Source: Diplonema papillatum (taxonomy: Eukaryota; Euglenozoa; Diplonemea; Diplonemida; Diplonemidae). Taken from it: DNA of 64,000 nt. Below, piece by piece: positions 40,655 through 51,054 of the stretch. Within the stretch, counting starts at the first letter, position 1. Each line of letters begins with the position of its first letter. Position numbers and translations under genes: made by a program. Location: the NCBI GenBank assembly GCA_030068145.1, contig JAPJBO010000116.1, forward strand, positions 186,001 to 250,000. Reading direction: 5' to 3'. Under the pieces are notes generated by a model. It did no database searches and had not been told where the DNA came from. It saw only the letters and a program-made list of their open reading frames with translations.

Positions 40655-41509
40655 TCACGAAGCTTCCTCGGCGCTGGCGTCGGTACGCACGAACTTTGCC
40701 TGAATCCAGAGGCGGTGCATGGTGACTGACTCCTTCCGGTTCTCAATGTCACGCTCGATGACGTCCACCTTCCGCGGCTCGAACCACGGGGAGAAGAACC
40801 GCTGCAGCTCCTCCCTGTCGAAGAAGTACGAGCACGTGCCGCAGGTGCGCATGAAGAAGTTCTCGTCGATCCGCGCGCTCGACTTGAACCGCTTCTGCGC
40901 GAAGTCGCCCCTGCAGTAGTCGCGGAAGTACAGCAGCCCGCCCGGCTTCACCTTCGCCGCGATGTGCCGGACGCACGCCCGCATTTTGTCGGGGGTCACC
41001 GCCGAGAGGACGAAGATGAGCGTCGCCAGGTCAGCAACGGAGTCAGGCACCGTATCCGGGAGGGGTGCCGCCGTCAGGTCATGCTGGAACACGGTCAACC
41101 GGTTTGCGTCGTACTGCGGGCTTTGCTTGATGAGTGTCACGGCCACTTTCGAGAGATCGAACGCGTAGCAAGTCAGCCGCGGGTGCTCTTCTAGCAGGGG
41201 GAAGAAGGCGTTGCCGACGCCGCAGCCGCACTCCAGCAGGACGGAGGCCGTGCGGATTTCCTCGACTTCCCGGGTCAGGTAGTGCCGGTCTTTGAAGCCG
41301 AGGGTGGCGTTCTGCTTGTAGTAGTTGTTCCACATCTTCTCCGCGTCCTTGACAGGGTCCGCGGCCAGGCGCATGCCCGTGCCCTCCGTGTACGGCGCGT
41401 AGTGCTGCACGAACGGCTTCATCAGGCTGAACCTGTTCGTCGCGCCCCTTTGCGCCGCCGGTTTCGCGCCCCCGCCCTTCCCGCTGGGTGCTTCCTTCGC
41501 GCTTGCCAT
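40655..41509 (-). CDS. tRNA N3-methylcytidine methyltransferase, METTL2/METTL6 family
   Basis: This 284-residue enzyme is expected to methylate cytidine 32 (N3 position) of tRNA anticodon loops using S-adenosylmethionine. Family landmarks are present in order: MWNNYYKQN near 59-67, the SAM-binding motif LLECGCGVGNAFFPLL at 91-106, CYAFDLSKVAV at 114-124, and IFVLSAVTPDKM at 165-176. KVKPGGLLYFRDYCRGDFAQ at 186-205, ENFFMRTCGTCSYFF at 216-230 and ERDIENRK near 252-259 follow. The length equals that of human METTL6. It is intronless and complete. The first 25 residues are low complexity. A strong splice acceptor 45 bases upstream of the ATG may receive a spliced leader. Whether it corresponds to METTL2 or METTL6 I cannot decide. 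Confidence 0.93.
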   Translation of the reverse strand: MASAKEAPSGKGGGAKPAAQRGATNRFSLMKPFVQHYAPYTEGTGMRLAADPVKDAEKMWNNYYKQNATLGFKDRHYLTREVEEIRTASVLLECGCGVGNAFFPLLEEHPRLTCYAFDLSKVAVTLIKQSPQYDANRLTVFQHDLTAAPLPDTVPDSVADLATLIFVLSAVTPDKMRACVRHIAAKVKPGGLLYFRDYCRGDFAQKRFKSSARIDENFFMRTCGTCSYFFDREELQRFFSPWFEPRKVDVIERDIENRKESVTMHRLWIQAKFVRTDASAEEAS

Positions 41510-41553
41510 TTTACGGAGGGGGTCAAGAGACAGAAAAAGGACTTCCCTCGTGT

Positions 41554-41575
41554 CCTGCGAAAAACAACGAAGAAC
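41554..41575 (-). promoter_or_regulatory. Predicted splice acceptor in the methyltransferase 5' leader
   Basis: On the minus strand a pyrimidine-rich tract ends TTGTTTTTCGCAG|GACACG, leaving a 45-base leader before the ATG at 41509. It could be a trans-splicing site for the spliced leader or the end of a leader intron. Confidence 0.5.
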
Positions 41576-41671
41576 TGCTCGAAGAAGGTGGGTGTCACGA
41601 AAGCACCGCGGACATGCTTGTTGTCTATTTCTTCCGGCCTGGGTTGGGGTTTTGAGAGTTGAGGGAGCATT

Positions 41672-41750
41672 TTATTTTTTTAGAGTTATAGTTCGCTTGA
41701 GAATCCGGGATTTTAGAGTCTCCGGGTGACCTTCGTCGAATGGGTTCTTT
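41672..41750 (+). repeat. Dispersed repeat family B, copy upstream of the methyltransferase gene
   Basis: It contains 'TTCGCTTGAGAATCCGGGAT' and 'GAGTCTCCGGGTGACC'. It lies about 115 bases upstream of the predicted acceptor. Confidence 0.75.
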
Positions 41751-41775
41751 TAAAGCTAATACGTACTGGATGGGT

Positions 41776-41850
41776 TTGGGGGGAAAATCTTAGTTTCGTG
41801 TTCAGGCGCTACTTGCCTCTAAGTGTTTAATGCTAGCATCAAGTCTTCTT
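41776..41850 (+). repeat. Dispersed repeat family G, copy
   Basis: 'GGGGGGAAAATCTTAG' followed by 'TTTAATGCTAGCATCAAGTC'. Relatives lie at 26455, 26770-26850, 51055-51200 and 62898-62965. Confidence 0.65.
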
Positions 41851-41958
41851 CGCGGAATGCAGAGTCTTTTTTTCTTCTTTTTTCCCCGTTTTCTGTTTTT
41901 TCTGTTCTTTCTTTCGTTGTCGACAATTTCTTTTTTCTCCTTTTACTTTTAATTTTAA

Positions 41959-44196
41959 CCCAACTCCGACCAACCGGACATATATATGTCCGGTTTAATC
42001 TGGATTTTTCTGTAGGGGTGCTCAGGAGGCGCCAAAAAATTCCCAAAAATATGGAATTCACCCATTTCGAGCAAATCTTTTCATTGCCGCCCTCGAATGT
42101 CAAAAATTCGTCAGCAATGACGATTGAAACCAAGTGGCGAGATTGGGGAAACCCCCGGAAAACCGGCTTTTTCAATGCCTTGTCATCAACAGTCGAAACA
42201 ATCCAGGAAGTTGGGCAGTGAAAAGTACAAAATGTCTGGAAGGAAGCGGGCGGCCACGGATATGGAGAGTGTGGGGTCGACAGAAGAAGAGGACAACGAG
42301 GAAGCAGAAGAGGTGGAAGAGGAAGAGGACGAGGAAGAAGAAGAGGATGAAGAAGAGGAAGAGGATGACGATAACGACAACAACAGGTCGGGAAGGACAG
42401 TGCGCGAACAAGTGCATCATCTCGACATACGCGATGGGGTTGTCCGTGAAACAGGATCTCTACTCGTACTGGTCCGTGGACCCTATCGAACAATGCGCGT
42501 TTTTTTCTGAAACCATGTCCAGGAAAAGGTGGCACGATATTCACAGGACGCTGCACTTCACAGACCCCCTCAGTGGAAAGAAGGAACACCCGGACCGACT
42601 CATCAAGATAAGAGATATTTTCCAGCTTGTGTCTCTCCAATGGCGGGATGTCTATGCTCCCGATAAAGAACTTAGCTTTGATGAGTCGATCATCAAGTAC
42701 AAAGGTCGTGTCAGCTTCAAGCAATACATGCCCATGAAACGGCATCGATTCGGTTTGAAGTGTTTTGTTCTGGCTGAGTCACAGACTGGTTACACATTGG
42801 TATCGTCAGTGTATACCGGTAAGATTGACACGGATACTAACCCTGGCCCCGTGAACGTTGGTGAGCGTGAACTTCTTGCAGCTGCGGCTCTGTATGCATA
42901 CTCAGGAAGGCACATGTACATGGACAACTACTACACAAGCATTCCCCTCATGCTAAAATTATACACCTTGGGATTCCACGCGGCCGGAACTGTCCGCAAA
43001 AATCGGAACGGGATCCCACTTTTTAGCAAGTCCCAAAAGAAGCGCGGCCGCCCATCCCAAGCGGATAAGGCTGCGGCCCCGAAACGCGGCCATTGCCAGT
43101 ATCGCCAAAGTTCGCCGATCACGTTCTTGGAGTGGGTTGACAAGCGTGAAGTCCGCATGTTGTCAACACTCCCCATTGGAACAACAATGACCGAGCTTGA
43201 GCGTCGCTGCAAGGGGGGAAAGCGGTTGAAGGTCAGTAAGCCAGACATCGTGGTTGCTTACAACAAACACATGGGGGGGGTAGATCGCTGCGACCAGTAC
43301 CTTGCCCGGGCGACACGATTCATGCAGGGCAAACGATGGTATATGAAAGTCTTCTTTTATTTGCTCGAAGTGTCTGCGTTGAACAGTTTTATCTTGTACA
43401 AGCGTCTTGGTAAGAATCGCGGGTCCTTACCCTTCAAGGACTTCAGAAAAGAGCTCATCCGCGGGTTACTTGCTGACAACCGCAGTACTGAGGACTTCAG
43501 CCCCGGAACGCGCACACCTCGGGCTAGCGACCACCCGTCGCGCCTGGATGGCAAGTTCCATGCCATTCTGGAAACAGACACCCGCGTTGCGTGCAAATGC
43601 CATGTTCGTTTGGTCAAGACGAAATATGTCTGCAAAACATGTGGCGTGGCTCTGTGTCCCGCTCCGTGTTTTACCCGGTTTCACACCCTCAAGAACCACC
43701 ATTACTACGAGCCGGAAACTCCTGGGACCCAGCGCTTGAAGAAACGAGGCGGCCGCCCTTGCAAGCAGGGGCGCCCTCCCACACTCAAAGGAGTGCGTCT
43801 GACGTATACCGAGTCTACTGATGAAAGTGACTGCAGTGGCCAGTAGTTGCGTGAACTGCCCACCTGCCCCGTACCTCAATTTCCTGCGTCTTGCCCGTTA
43901 TCTCGCCATCACTCCAACCCCCTGGAAGGAAATCTAAACCACGCGAGAAAACAAAAGATTGTCAAGGTTGCGGTGAAACGTTGTCGACGAATTAGAGACG
44001 GTCATAAGCGAGAAGACGATGACAGACTAGTGCAACATCATGTCAAAATTTCGCCTTCCAAGGGCGGCAATGGAAAGATATGCTTCGAAATCGCAAAATT
44101 CCAGCCCCAGAATGCCCAAAAGAGCGAAGGCACTCTATAAAAATGAAAAATAGGAAAAGGTGGAAATTAACCTGTAGGTGCTTGGTCGGAGTTGGG
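41959..44196 (+). mobile_element. piggyBac transposon
   Basis: A 2,238-base element with perfect 15-base ends, CCCAACTCCGACCAA and its complement. It is preceded by TTAA and followed by TCAA, so the canonical TTAA duplication has one changed base. A 20-base palindrome (CCGGACATATATATGTCCGG) lies just inside the left end. It carries one transposase gene. Confidence 0.9.
42134..43846 (+). CDS. piggyBac transposase (DDE_Tnp_1_7 family)
   Basis: The ORF cuts and pastes the element at TTAA. The three catalytic Asp lie in LSFDESIIKYKGR (about 194), MYMDNYYTSIPL (about 259) and MGGVDRCDQYL (about 380), spaced as in active members. Also visible are LYSYWSVDPIEQCAFF, SRKRWHDIHRTLHF and the C-terminal Cys-rich zinc domain from CKCHVRLVKTKYVC to CFTRFHTLKNHH (about 491-527). 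The N-terminus is odd. In this frame residues 1-90 are basic and repetitive. The overlapping frame from the ATG at 42232 gives the acidic MSGRKRAATDMESV start typical of piggyBac proteins but leaves the transposase frame. Part of the region before YWSVD looks shortened. A frameshift or small deletion near 42385 is likely, so the copy may be inactive. Confidence 0.88.
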   Translation: MARLGKPPENRLFQCLVINSRNNPGSWAVKSTKCLEGSGRPRIWRVWGRQKKRTTRKQKRWKRKRTRKKKRMKKRKRMTITTTTGREGQCANKCIISTYAMGLSVKQDLYSYWSVDPIEQCAFFSETMSRKRWHDIHRTLHFTDPLSGKKEHPDRLIKIRDIFQLVSLQWRDVYAPDKELSFDESIIKYKGRVSFKQYMPMKRHRFGLKCFVLAESQTGYTLVSSVYTGKIDTDTNPGPVNVGERELLAAAALYAYSGRHMYMDNYYTSIPLMLKLYTLGFHAAGTVRKNRNGIPLFSKSQKKRGRPSQADKAAAPKRGHCQYRQSSPITFLEWVDKREVRMLSTLPIGTTMTELERRCKGGKRLKVSKPDIVVAYNKHMGGVDRCDQYLARATRFMQGKRWYMKVFFYLLEVSALNSFILYKRLGKNRGSLPFKDFRKELIRGLLADNRSTEDFSPGTRTPRASDHPSRLDGKFHAILETDTRVACKCHVRLVKTKYVCKTCGVALCPAPCFTRFHTLKNHHYYEPETPGTQRLKKRGGRPCKQGRPPTLKGVRLTYTESTDESDCSGQ

Positions 44197-44513
44197 TCAA
44201 TTTTAATTTTCTTTACCATGGTATTTTTGGGCTTTCTGGTGCCGTAGAGTAGTTCTTCTTTCTCTATGCCGCCCACGTCGATGTTCGTTTAGCATTGAGT
44301 TCTTTGAAGTACATGAACCACATGGATTAGCATGCACTGTGTTCGTTTAGCAGCGGCTGCCGAATCATGCCGTGGCACCGTCCTTTTGTGCGTCTGCCTT
44401 GCTGAAGAAGTGTGGGAAAGGAGTCCAGGACTCCGTGGTTTGAAACCATGTGGTATGGCTTCACTTCCTCCTCCCTTCGTCCGTTTTTCTTTAAAAAAAG
44501 GGGGTTTACAAAT
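44197..44513. other. Dispersed repeat family H; no gene seen
   Basis: At 44285-44380 lies family H ('CATTGAGTTCTTTGAAGTAC', 'GAACCACATGGATTAGCATG'), shared with 32343, 37180 and the intron donor at 51486-51535. Confidence 0.6.
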
Positions 44514-44630
44514 TGGGTTGCACCAGGAGGGGGGGGGGTACAGTGCTGATACTAAGCCTGAGACCCAAAACGAAGTTGCTAACCCTGGGTGGGGGTGGGT
44601 ACCCCCCCCCCTCCTGGTGCAACCCACTGT
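44514..44630. mobile_element. Small palindromic MITE-like element
   Basis: Left end GGGTTGCACCAGGAGGGG and right end CCCTCCTGGTGCAACCC are perfect inverted repeats enclosing about 80 bases. Long G and C runs at its arms may be assembly-sensitive. Confidence 0.6.
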
Positions 44631-44859
44631 GGACCTACTGTGGGACCCACCTTAGCTAAATTCTCCTAGGTGAAATGGTGGAAAAAGTGGGTCAAAAATT
44701 TTTTTTTTCGAGTGCTTTTTTGGGAGGATTTGGGCCAAAAAAAAAAGTTTTTTTTTCTTGGTCGCTGCTGAGGAAACCACCTTTGAGCGGTCACCACCCT
44801 GCTGCACACAGGCCCTGGGGGGGGGGGGAAATGTTTCTTGGGTTTGAAGAGCGCGTGGT

Positions 44860-45010
44860 GCTTGCACCACTGAGGCCAGGTTATTTAACCGCGGATTTAG
44901 TGAAGGATTGTTCAGGAAACGGTCGCGAGCGAACCCCGACCAGGTAACGACCATTTCACTGTCTTCTTTGTTTTGTGATGCGAACATCACGAGGTGCTGT
45001 CCGAAGACAC
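44860..45010 (+). repeat. Dispersed repeat family I, copy 1
   Basis: It shares 'GAAGGATTGTTCAGGAAA', 'AACGACCATTTC' and 'GATGCGAACATCACGAG' with 49830-49950. Confidence 0.7.
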
Positions 45011-45994
45011 CGCCCATGCATGCGCGTGAGGGGGGGTGTATAGGGGGGGGGGGGGTACCCACCCACCCCTCGTTGCCGTCCGGCTGACAACGATGCCGAG
45101 TTTAGGGGCCTTAGCATCAGCACTGGGGGGGTGTGCATGGCTTCTTTCGTGTACACTTTACTGCTCGCTTTGGCGAGTCAAGTTCGGAACAATTTGTGAC
45201 CGACACCAAGTTCTCTTTTTCGTAAATGTAGTGCCGGTCTGCCGGCAAGTGTCCGCCAAAGTCTAACTGACACGTCCCCTTTTCCCCTTTGTCCTGAGCT
45301 GGAAAGACAGAAGCGTGTGCCCATGCCTGAGTGAGTAGCCGGCGGAGAATTCCGAGCGGAGGGGTGGTGCCTTACTCGCCCATGGGGAGGTTGGCGCCAC
45401 TTCCCTGTCGTGACCCAGCAGGGGCGAAGCCAAATCACAATGCTACCCCAACCTCCTCGGCTTAGTGCAGTAGGAAGGACGGTCTGTCTACTTGGTATCG
45501 CATCGACGACGTCTCTCACCCACATGCACTCAACGTCTTACCATCTACTTGAATAACTCTGGTTTGTTTCTGCCTTCTCCAACACCCATCTACGCGTGCC
45601 GCAAAGTGAAGTTGGGGTGTTGTTGATGGCCTTTCATGAACCTTTCTCCCCGAGCCACCACGGGCAATTGGACTCGAAACGATCAGCCTCTTTCATACAA
45701 TCCGCTTAGCGGTCATGGTAAGCAGAACGAGGAAGATGCTTTTACATTTTTTTTTTTTTTTTGCTTTTGAACGCTTTTTTCGCTATTAACTAATAGAGCT
45801 GCCGAGTACAAAAAGACACAACAAGACATGCAAGAGCGCCCAAGGGAGGGGGCGGGTCACTGGGCCGACGGGGGAAGTAGGGCCGGACGGGGAGGGGCTC
45901 AGGAGAAGTTGTGAGAAGAAGTGCTCAGCACCGTGTCGGCCTGTCAGTGCTGTGTGTGCCTATCGTATTCCTGATGGCGGTGTGTTGTGCACAC
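45011..45994. other. No gene seen
   Basis: Homopolymer G runs (45030-45053), a T16 run near 45747, and otherwise unique sequence without a supportable exon. Confidence 0.45.
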
Positions 45995-46575
45995 GCTAGG
46001 TAATGTGCGGTACACCGTTGGTAACGTTGGTACACTCAGTGCCTAGCGTGTGCACAGTACACCGCCATCAGGTATAGCATTGGCACACATATTACGTAGC
46101 GTGTGCACAGTACACCGCATCAGATACAGCATCGATACATACATTACCTAGCGTGTGCACAGTACACCGCATCAGATATACAGCCTTGATACACATTACC
46201 TAGCGTGAGCACAGTACACCGCATCAGATATACAGCCTTGATACACATTACCTAGCGTGAGCACAGTACACCGCATCAGGTACAGCATTGATACACACAT
46301 TACCTAGCGTGTGCTCAGTACACCGCACCAGATACAGCATTGATACACACATTACCTAGCGCGTGCACAGTACACCGCCATCCGATACAGATTGATACCG
46401 CCATCAGATGTACAGCATTGGTGGTACATGTGCACATGCTAGGTAATGTGTGTACCAATGCTATGCCTGATGGCGGTGTACTGTGCACACGCTGGGCACT
46501 GTATGTACCAACGGTGTACCTGACGGCGATGTGTGCACACGCTTGGTAATGTGGGTACCAATGGTGTACCTGCGT
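45995..46575. repeat. Two-way array of about 55-65-bp repeats
   Basis: About seven forward units ('CCTAGCGTGTGCACAGTACA', 'CGCATCAGATACAGC') run from 46030 to about 46410. About three units in reverse complement ('GTGCACACGCT', 'GATGGCGGTGTACTGTGCAC') follow to 46575, and another reversed unit opens the array. The switch in direction lies near 46425. Confidence 0.8.
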
Positions 46576-47221
46576 GAGGTGGAGGAGGGGTAAGGGGGGG
46601 GGATCTGGGCACAAAATACATTGCTTGGTTGCATACCTGCTTTGGTATCGCAACGCTTAAAGGGGGCGGGGGGGAGAAGGGCAAACAAACGGAAGAGCAT
46701 TTCCGCATTATTGTTAAAAAAACTCAGGGCCTCCACCCTGATTCGGACTGCGACTCGCTGGACCGCACTGAGGTGTTTCTTGAACACCGCTTTTTCGCCG
46801 GCGTCGTTTGATATTTTTCACGTGCAACTTCCGAAAATGTTCCCTGCAGTACGCCTGTACTGTTAAAAACAGACCCCAGGTCGCGTGGTAAGGTAGGTAA
46901 ACCCTTGCCCCCTGACTGGCTTGACTTATGGAACTTTTGGAAGGTTTCGTGGCGCTTTTTCGTGGCGCTTTGTAACATGCAGGGTCATAACCTTGTGTCT
47001 TTTTGGCAAATGGCCACCCATTTTTTGTTTGTGCGATTTAATCTACGTGTGTTCTGGTTAAACCGCTGCCAACGTTCTTTTTAGCTGTAACAAATACTGT
47101 CTCCAGGGAAGCAGAAATTGGTTGTCGCAAAAAAAATTGGGGTTTTTAAATTTTAAAATTTTGGAACAAACAATGCAGTGATTTTTGATGAAGTTGAGCA
47201 AAAAAAAAAACTCCAATATTT
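46576..47221. other. No gene seen
   Basis: Open frames exist (for example plus 46621-46866) but show no family resemblance or splice context I can defend. Confidence 0.4.
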
Positions 47222-47396
47222 TTTTAGCCACATGCAATGTGTGAGGAAACTGAACCGCCCAAGTAGGACCTTCTGATCATGATCATTTGCCAAATTTGCC
47301 ACCTGAAACCACGTCCAGGATTTGGGCTCAGGGTAGTGCGGTCAATGAAAACTCTAGTTTCCCTTTCTACTTTCTCCTACTCTCGCGGTGTACGGT
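47222..47396 (-). repeat. Dispersed repeat family F, copy 2
   Basis: A reverse copy of 30785-30960, beginning 'TTTTTTAGCCACATGCAATG' and ending 'CTACTCTCGCGGTGTACGG'. Confidence 0.8.
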
Positions 47397-47604
47397 TTTT
47401 GGGGGCCATCGGCCCCGCGGCAGCGTTTAAAAAAGACACAAGGTGTTGACCCTGCATGGTAAACAGCCTTAGGCGGAAGCTCACAGGCCGTTGAGGGTTG
47501 ATTGCAACACCTTCCGTAAACGGAGGCGGCTCCAGGAGAGCGGAGATTCGGTGTCTGACAGACTGGCCGGCTTCTGCAGATGAGCGCCTGCATGATGCCC
47601 TCAC

Positions 47605-49590
47605 GGTGAACTCCAGCAACTTTTGCTCGAGCTAAAGTCCGGCCTCAAGTGCGGGTGTGACCACACCCGGAAATAGGGTGCGGTGAACTCCAGCAACTTT
47701 GCTCGAGCTAAAGTCCGGCCTCAAGTGCGGGTGTGACCACACCCGGAAATAGGGTGTGCACACTCTATTGCACGGCGAACTCCAGCAACTTTTGCTCGAG
47801 CTAAAGTCCGGCCTCAAGTGCGGGTGTGACCACACCCGGAAATAGGGTGTGCACACTCTATTGCACGGTGAACTCCAGCAACTTTTGCTCGAGCTAAAGT
47901 CCGGCCTCAAGTGCGGGTGTGACCACACCCGGAAATAGGGTGTGCACACTCTATTGCACGGTGAACTCCAGCAACTTTTGCTCGAGCTAAAGTCCGGCCT
48001 CAAGTGCGGGTGTGACCACACCCGGAAATAGGGTGTGCACACTCTATTGCACGGTGAACTCCAGCAACTTTTGCTCGAGCTAAAGTCCGGCCTCAAGTGC
48101 GGGTGTGACCACACCCGGAAATAGGGTGTGCACACTCTATTGCACGGTGAACTCCAGCAACTTTTGCTCGAGCTAAAGTCCGGCCTCAAGTGCGGGTGTG
48201 ACCACACCCGGAAATAGGGTGTGCACACTCTATTGCACGGTGAACTCCAGCAACTTTTGCTCGAGCTAAAGTCCGGCCTCAAGTGCGGGTGTGACCACAC
48301 CCGGAAATAGGGTGTGCACACTCTATTGCACGGTGAACTCCAGCAACTTTTGCTCGAGCTAAAGTCCGGCCTCAAGTGCGGGTGTGACCACACCCGGAAA
48401 TAGGGTGTGCACACTCTATTGCACGGTGAACTCCAGCAACTTTTGCTCGAGCTAAAGTCCGGCCTCAAGTGCGGGTGTGACCACACCCGGAAATAGGGTG
48501 TGCACACTCTATTGCACGGTGAACTCCAGCAACTTTTGCTCGAGCTAAAGTCCGGCCTCAAGTGCGGGTGTGACCACACCCGGAAATAGGGTGTGCACAC
48601 TCTATTGCACGGTGAACTCCAGCAACTTTTGCTCGAGCTAAAGTCCGGCCTCAAGTGCGGGTGTGACCACACCCGGAAATAGGGTGTGCACACTCTATTG
48701 CACGGTGAACTCCAGCAACTTTTGCTCGAGCTAAAGTCCGGCCTCAAGTGCGGGTGTGACCACACCCGGAAATAGGGTGTGCACACTCTATTGCACGGTG
48801 AACTCCAGCAACTTTTGCTCGAGCTAAAGTCCGGCCTCAAGTGCGGGTGTGACCACACCCGGAAATAGGGTGTGCACACTCTATTGCACGGTGAACTCCA
48901 GCAACTTTTGCTCGAGCTAAAGTCCGGCCTCAAGTGCGGGTGTGACCACACCCGGAAATAGGGTGTGCACACTCTATTGCACGGTGAACTCCAGCAACTT
49001 TTGCTCGAGCTAAAGTCCGGCCTCAAGTGCGGGTGTGACCACACCCGGAAATAGGGTGTGCACACTCTATTGCACGGTGAACTCCAGCAACTTTTGCTCG
49101 AGCTAAAGTCCGGCCTCAAGTGCGGGTGTGACCACACCCGGAAATAGGGTGTGCACACTCTATTGCACGGTGAACTCCAGCAACTTTTGCTCGAGCTAAA
49201 GTCCGGCCTCAAGTGCGGGTGTGACCACACCCGGAAATAGGGTGTGCACACTCTATTGCACGGTGAACTCCAGCAACTTTTGCTCGAGCTAAAGTCCGGC
49301 CTCAAGTGCGGGTGTGACCACACCCGGAAATAGGGTGTGCACACTCTATTGCACGGTGAACTCCAGCAACTTTTGCTCGAGCTAAAGTCCGGCCTCAAGT
49401 GCGGGTGTGACCACACCCGGAAATAGGGTGTGCACACTCTATTGCACGGCGAACTCCAGCAACTTTTGCTCGAGCTAAAGTCCGGCCTCAAGTGCGGGTG
49501 TGACCACACCCGGAAATAGGGCGTGCACACCCTATTTCACACCCTATTTCCGGGTGTGGTTCACTTGAGCAAAAGTTGCTGGAGATCACC
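47605..49590. repeat. Minisatellite of about 20 units of 93 bp with inverted end
   Basis: Nearly identical 93-base units run from 47605 to about 49531, each with 'GTGAACTCCAGCAACTTTTG' and 'GCGGGTGTGACCACACCCGG'. The first two are shorter variants. After 49531 a partial unit in reverse complement ('TTGAGCAAAAGTTGCTGGAG') closes the array as a hairpin. Because 93 is a multiple of three, the minus strand is open for 632 codons of an exact 31-residue repeat. I regard that as an artefact. Each unit resembles the fold-back family D, perhaps its source. Confidence 0.95.
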
Positions 49591-49729
49591 GTGCAAGAGG
49601 TTTCGTTTGTCTGCGCCGTGCACCCCTCCAATGATGTGTTCCTCGTTTGAGTGAACCAGGGGGGATAATTTCTTGAGTATAAACAACGCGGCGCTTCCCT
49701 CCTGCACAGTGGGGTCCCGGGACACCCGC

Positions 49730-49790
49730 TTTTCGGGTGTGCCTCGGGCACACCCTCTTTAACTCCGGCTTCTGAGGCTGGACCTCACCG
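49730..49790. repeat. Fold-back element family D, partial copy
   Basis: Right half only ('CACCCTCTTTAACTCCGGCT', 'TCTGAGGCTGGACCTCACCG'). Confidence 0.6.
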
Positions 49791-49809
49791 TGTGAGACTG
49801 TGAGTGCCA

Positions 49810-49950
49810 GGTTTTTCGTACCGCGGGTGCATTTGAAGGATTGTTCAGGAAAACAGTCGTGAGCGAAGCCCACACGACGAGGCAACGACCATTTCCCTGT
49901 CTTCTCTGTTTCGTGATGCGAACATCACGAGAGGTGCTGTCCGAAGACAA
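49810..49950 (+). repeat. Dispersed repeat family I, copy 2
   Basis: Matches 44860-45010 with small differences. Confidence 0.7.
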
Positions 49951-49979
49951 CGCGTGGAGGACAATATACACGGTGGAGC

Positions 49980-50135
49980 CCAGCCTCAGAAGCTGGAGGT
50001 AAAGCTGGAGTTTAATAAAGCGGGTGTCACACCCGCTTCTCGGGTGTGGATTTACACGCGTTTTGGTTGTAGCACACCCGTTTTTAGGGTGTGGCTCGGG
50101 CACACCCTCTTTAACTCCAGCTTCTGAGGCTGGAA
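49980..50135. mobile_element. Fold-back element family D, copy 2
   Basis: Ends 'CAGCCTCAGAAGCTGGAG' and 'CTCCAGCTTCTGAGGCTG' are perfect inverted repeats. The interior is the same as copy 1 at 2858. Confidence 0.75.
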
Positions 50136-50634
50136 ACCCGCTCTTTCTGTGCCGGGAAACTGGTTGGCCCTTCAAATCGACTCCGGCGTCCGAAGCTGAA
50201 GCTCCAGCAGCAAAGCAGAGGTGAGTGCCCGAGCACCTTCAATCTGAGCTCAGACCTAAACCCGCACTAACAATCCCGCACGTGTCCTCAAGAGCCAATC
50301 CTTGTCCCGAAGTTACAGATCCAGTTTGCTGACTTCCCTTACCTACATGGTTCTGTCGGCCAGAGGCTTTTAGCCTGGGAGACCTATTGCGGTTAACGAT
50401 ACGGCCGATGCAAGAGAACGAGATCTCCCCTATTTTTTCCATGCACACCCTACTACACAAAGAAAGTGCAGCTTTCCAGGATAGTTAACCCTGTCCCCGC
50501 GTGAAGCGTTTCGAGGGTCAAACCTGAAACTCTTGTTCAGTGTAGGAACGAATACAGCCAGGGGCTCACACCGTCTTTTTTGTACACGCACCTGCTTCGT
50601 AGGAAAACCCTGAGGAGACCGCCAGTTGCCACCG
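50136..50634. other. 3' flank of the RS-rich gene; no gene seen
   Basis: There is no recognisable exon. The stretch probably includes the 3' untranslated region of the gene ending at 50635. Confidence 0.4.
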
Positions 50635-51044
50635 CTACGATGCGTCGGCGGGGCCCTGGTCCTCCTGCTCAGCAGGAGCTAGTTTGCAGTGTTTGAACGA
50701 GGCCAGCGCCGTCCATCCTTCCAGTTGGACCCAAGCGGTGCTACCTTCTGTAGACACGAGCTTGGCAGCAGCCCACGGGCCTTGGAGGGTCGAAGACACA
50801 AGCACGGCCGCACCCTCCGTGAAAGGGGGAAGATCGGACGGCGGAGAATCCGTCGCTTCCGTCGGATGATCACTGTTGTACGTCTCTGATTCGTCGTCCT
50901 CAGACTCGTGCCCCTCGTAGAACAGCGGCATGCCGGACATGGGATTGCAAGCCGAGCGCAGCGGCACGCCGGAGTGGAACCCAGGGGAATCCATGAACGA
51001 TCCGCGCCCGCGCGAGCTGTCGGTTGATTCTGACGCGACGGAAT
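50635..51044 (-). CDS. RS-rich repeat protein, exon 4 (C-terminal)
   Basis: A 410-base terminal exon (acceptor CACCACCGCAG, stop at 50635). It completes a codon begun in exon 3 and encodes about 136 residues. An acidic Ser/Asp-rich stretch (EGHESEDDESETYNSDH) is followed by a compact segment GAAVLVSSTLQGPWAAAKLV ... WTALASFKHCKLAP. Its pattern of G-x-x-V, W and K-L-x-P resembles a Tudor/SH3-like barrel, which in chromatin and RNA proteins reads modified residues. That resemblance is by eye only. Family G repeat lies directly upstream of the acceptor. Confidence 0.65.
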
Positions 51045-51054
51045 CTGCGGTGGT

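Noticed and set aside
47632-49530. 632-codon minus-strand ORF with a perfect 31-residue repeat
   Set aside because: It is the translation of a 93-bp satellite; the unit is a multiple of three, and there is no unique sequence, splice context or family.
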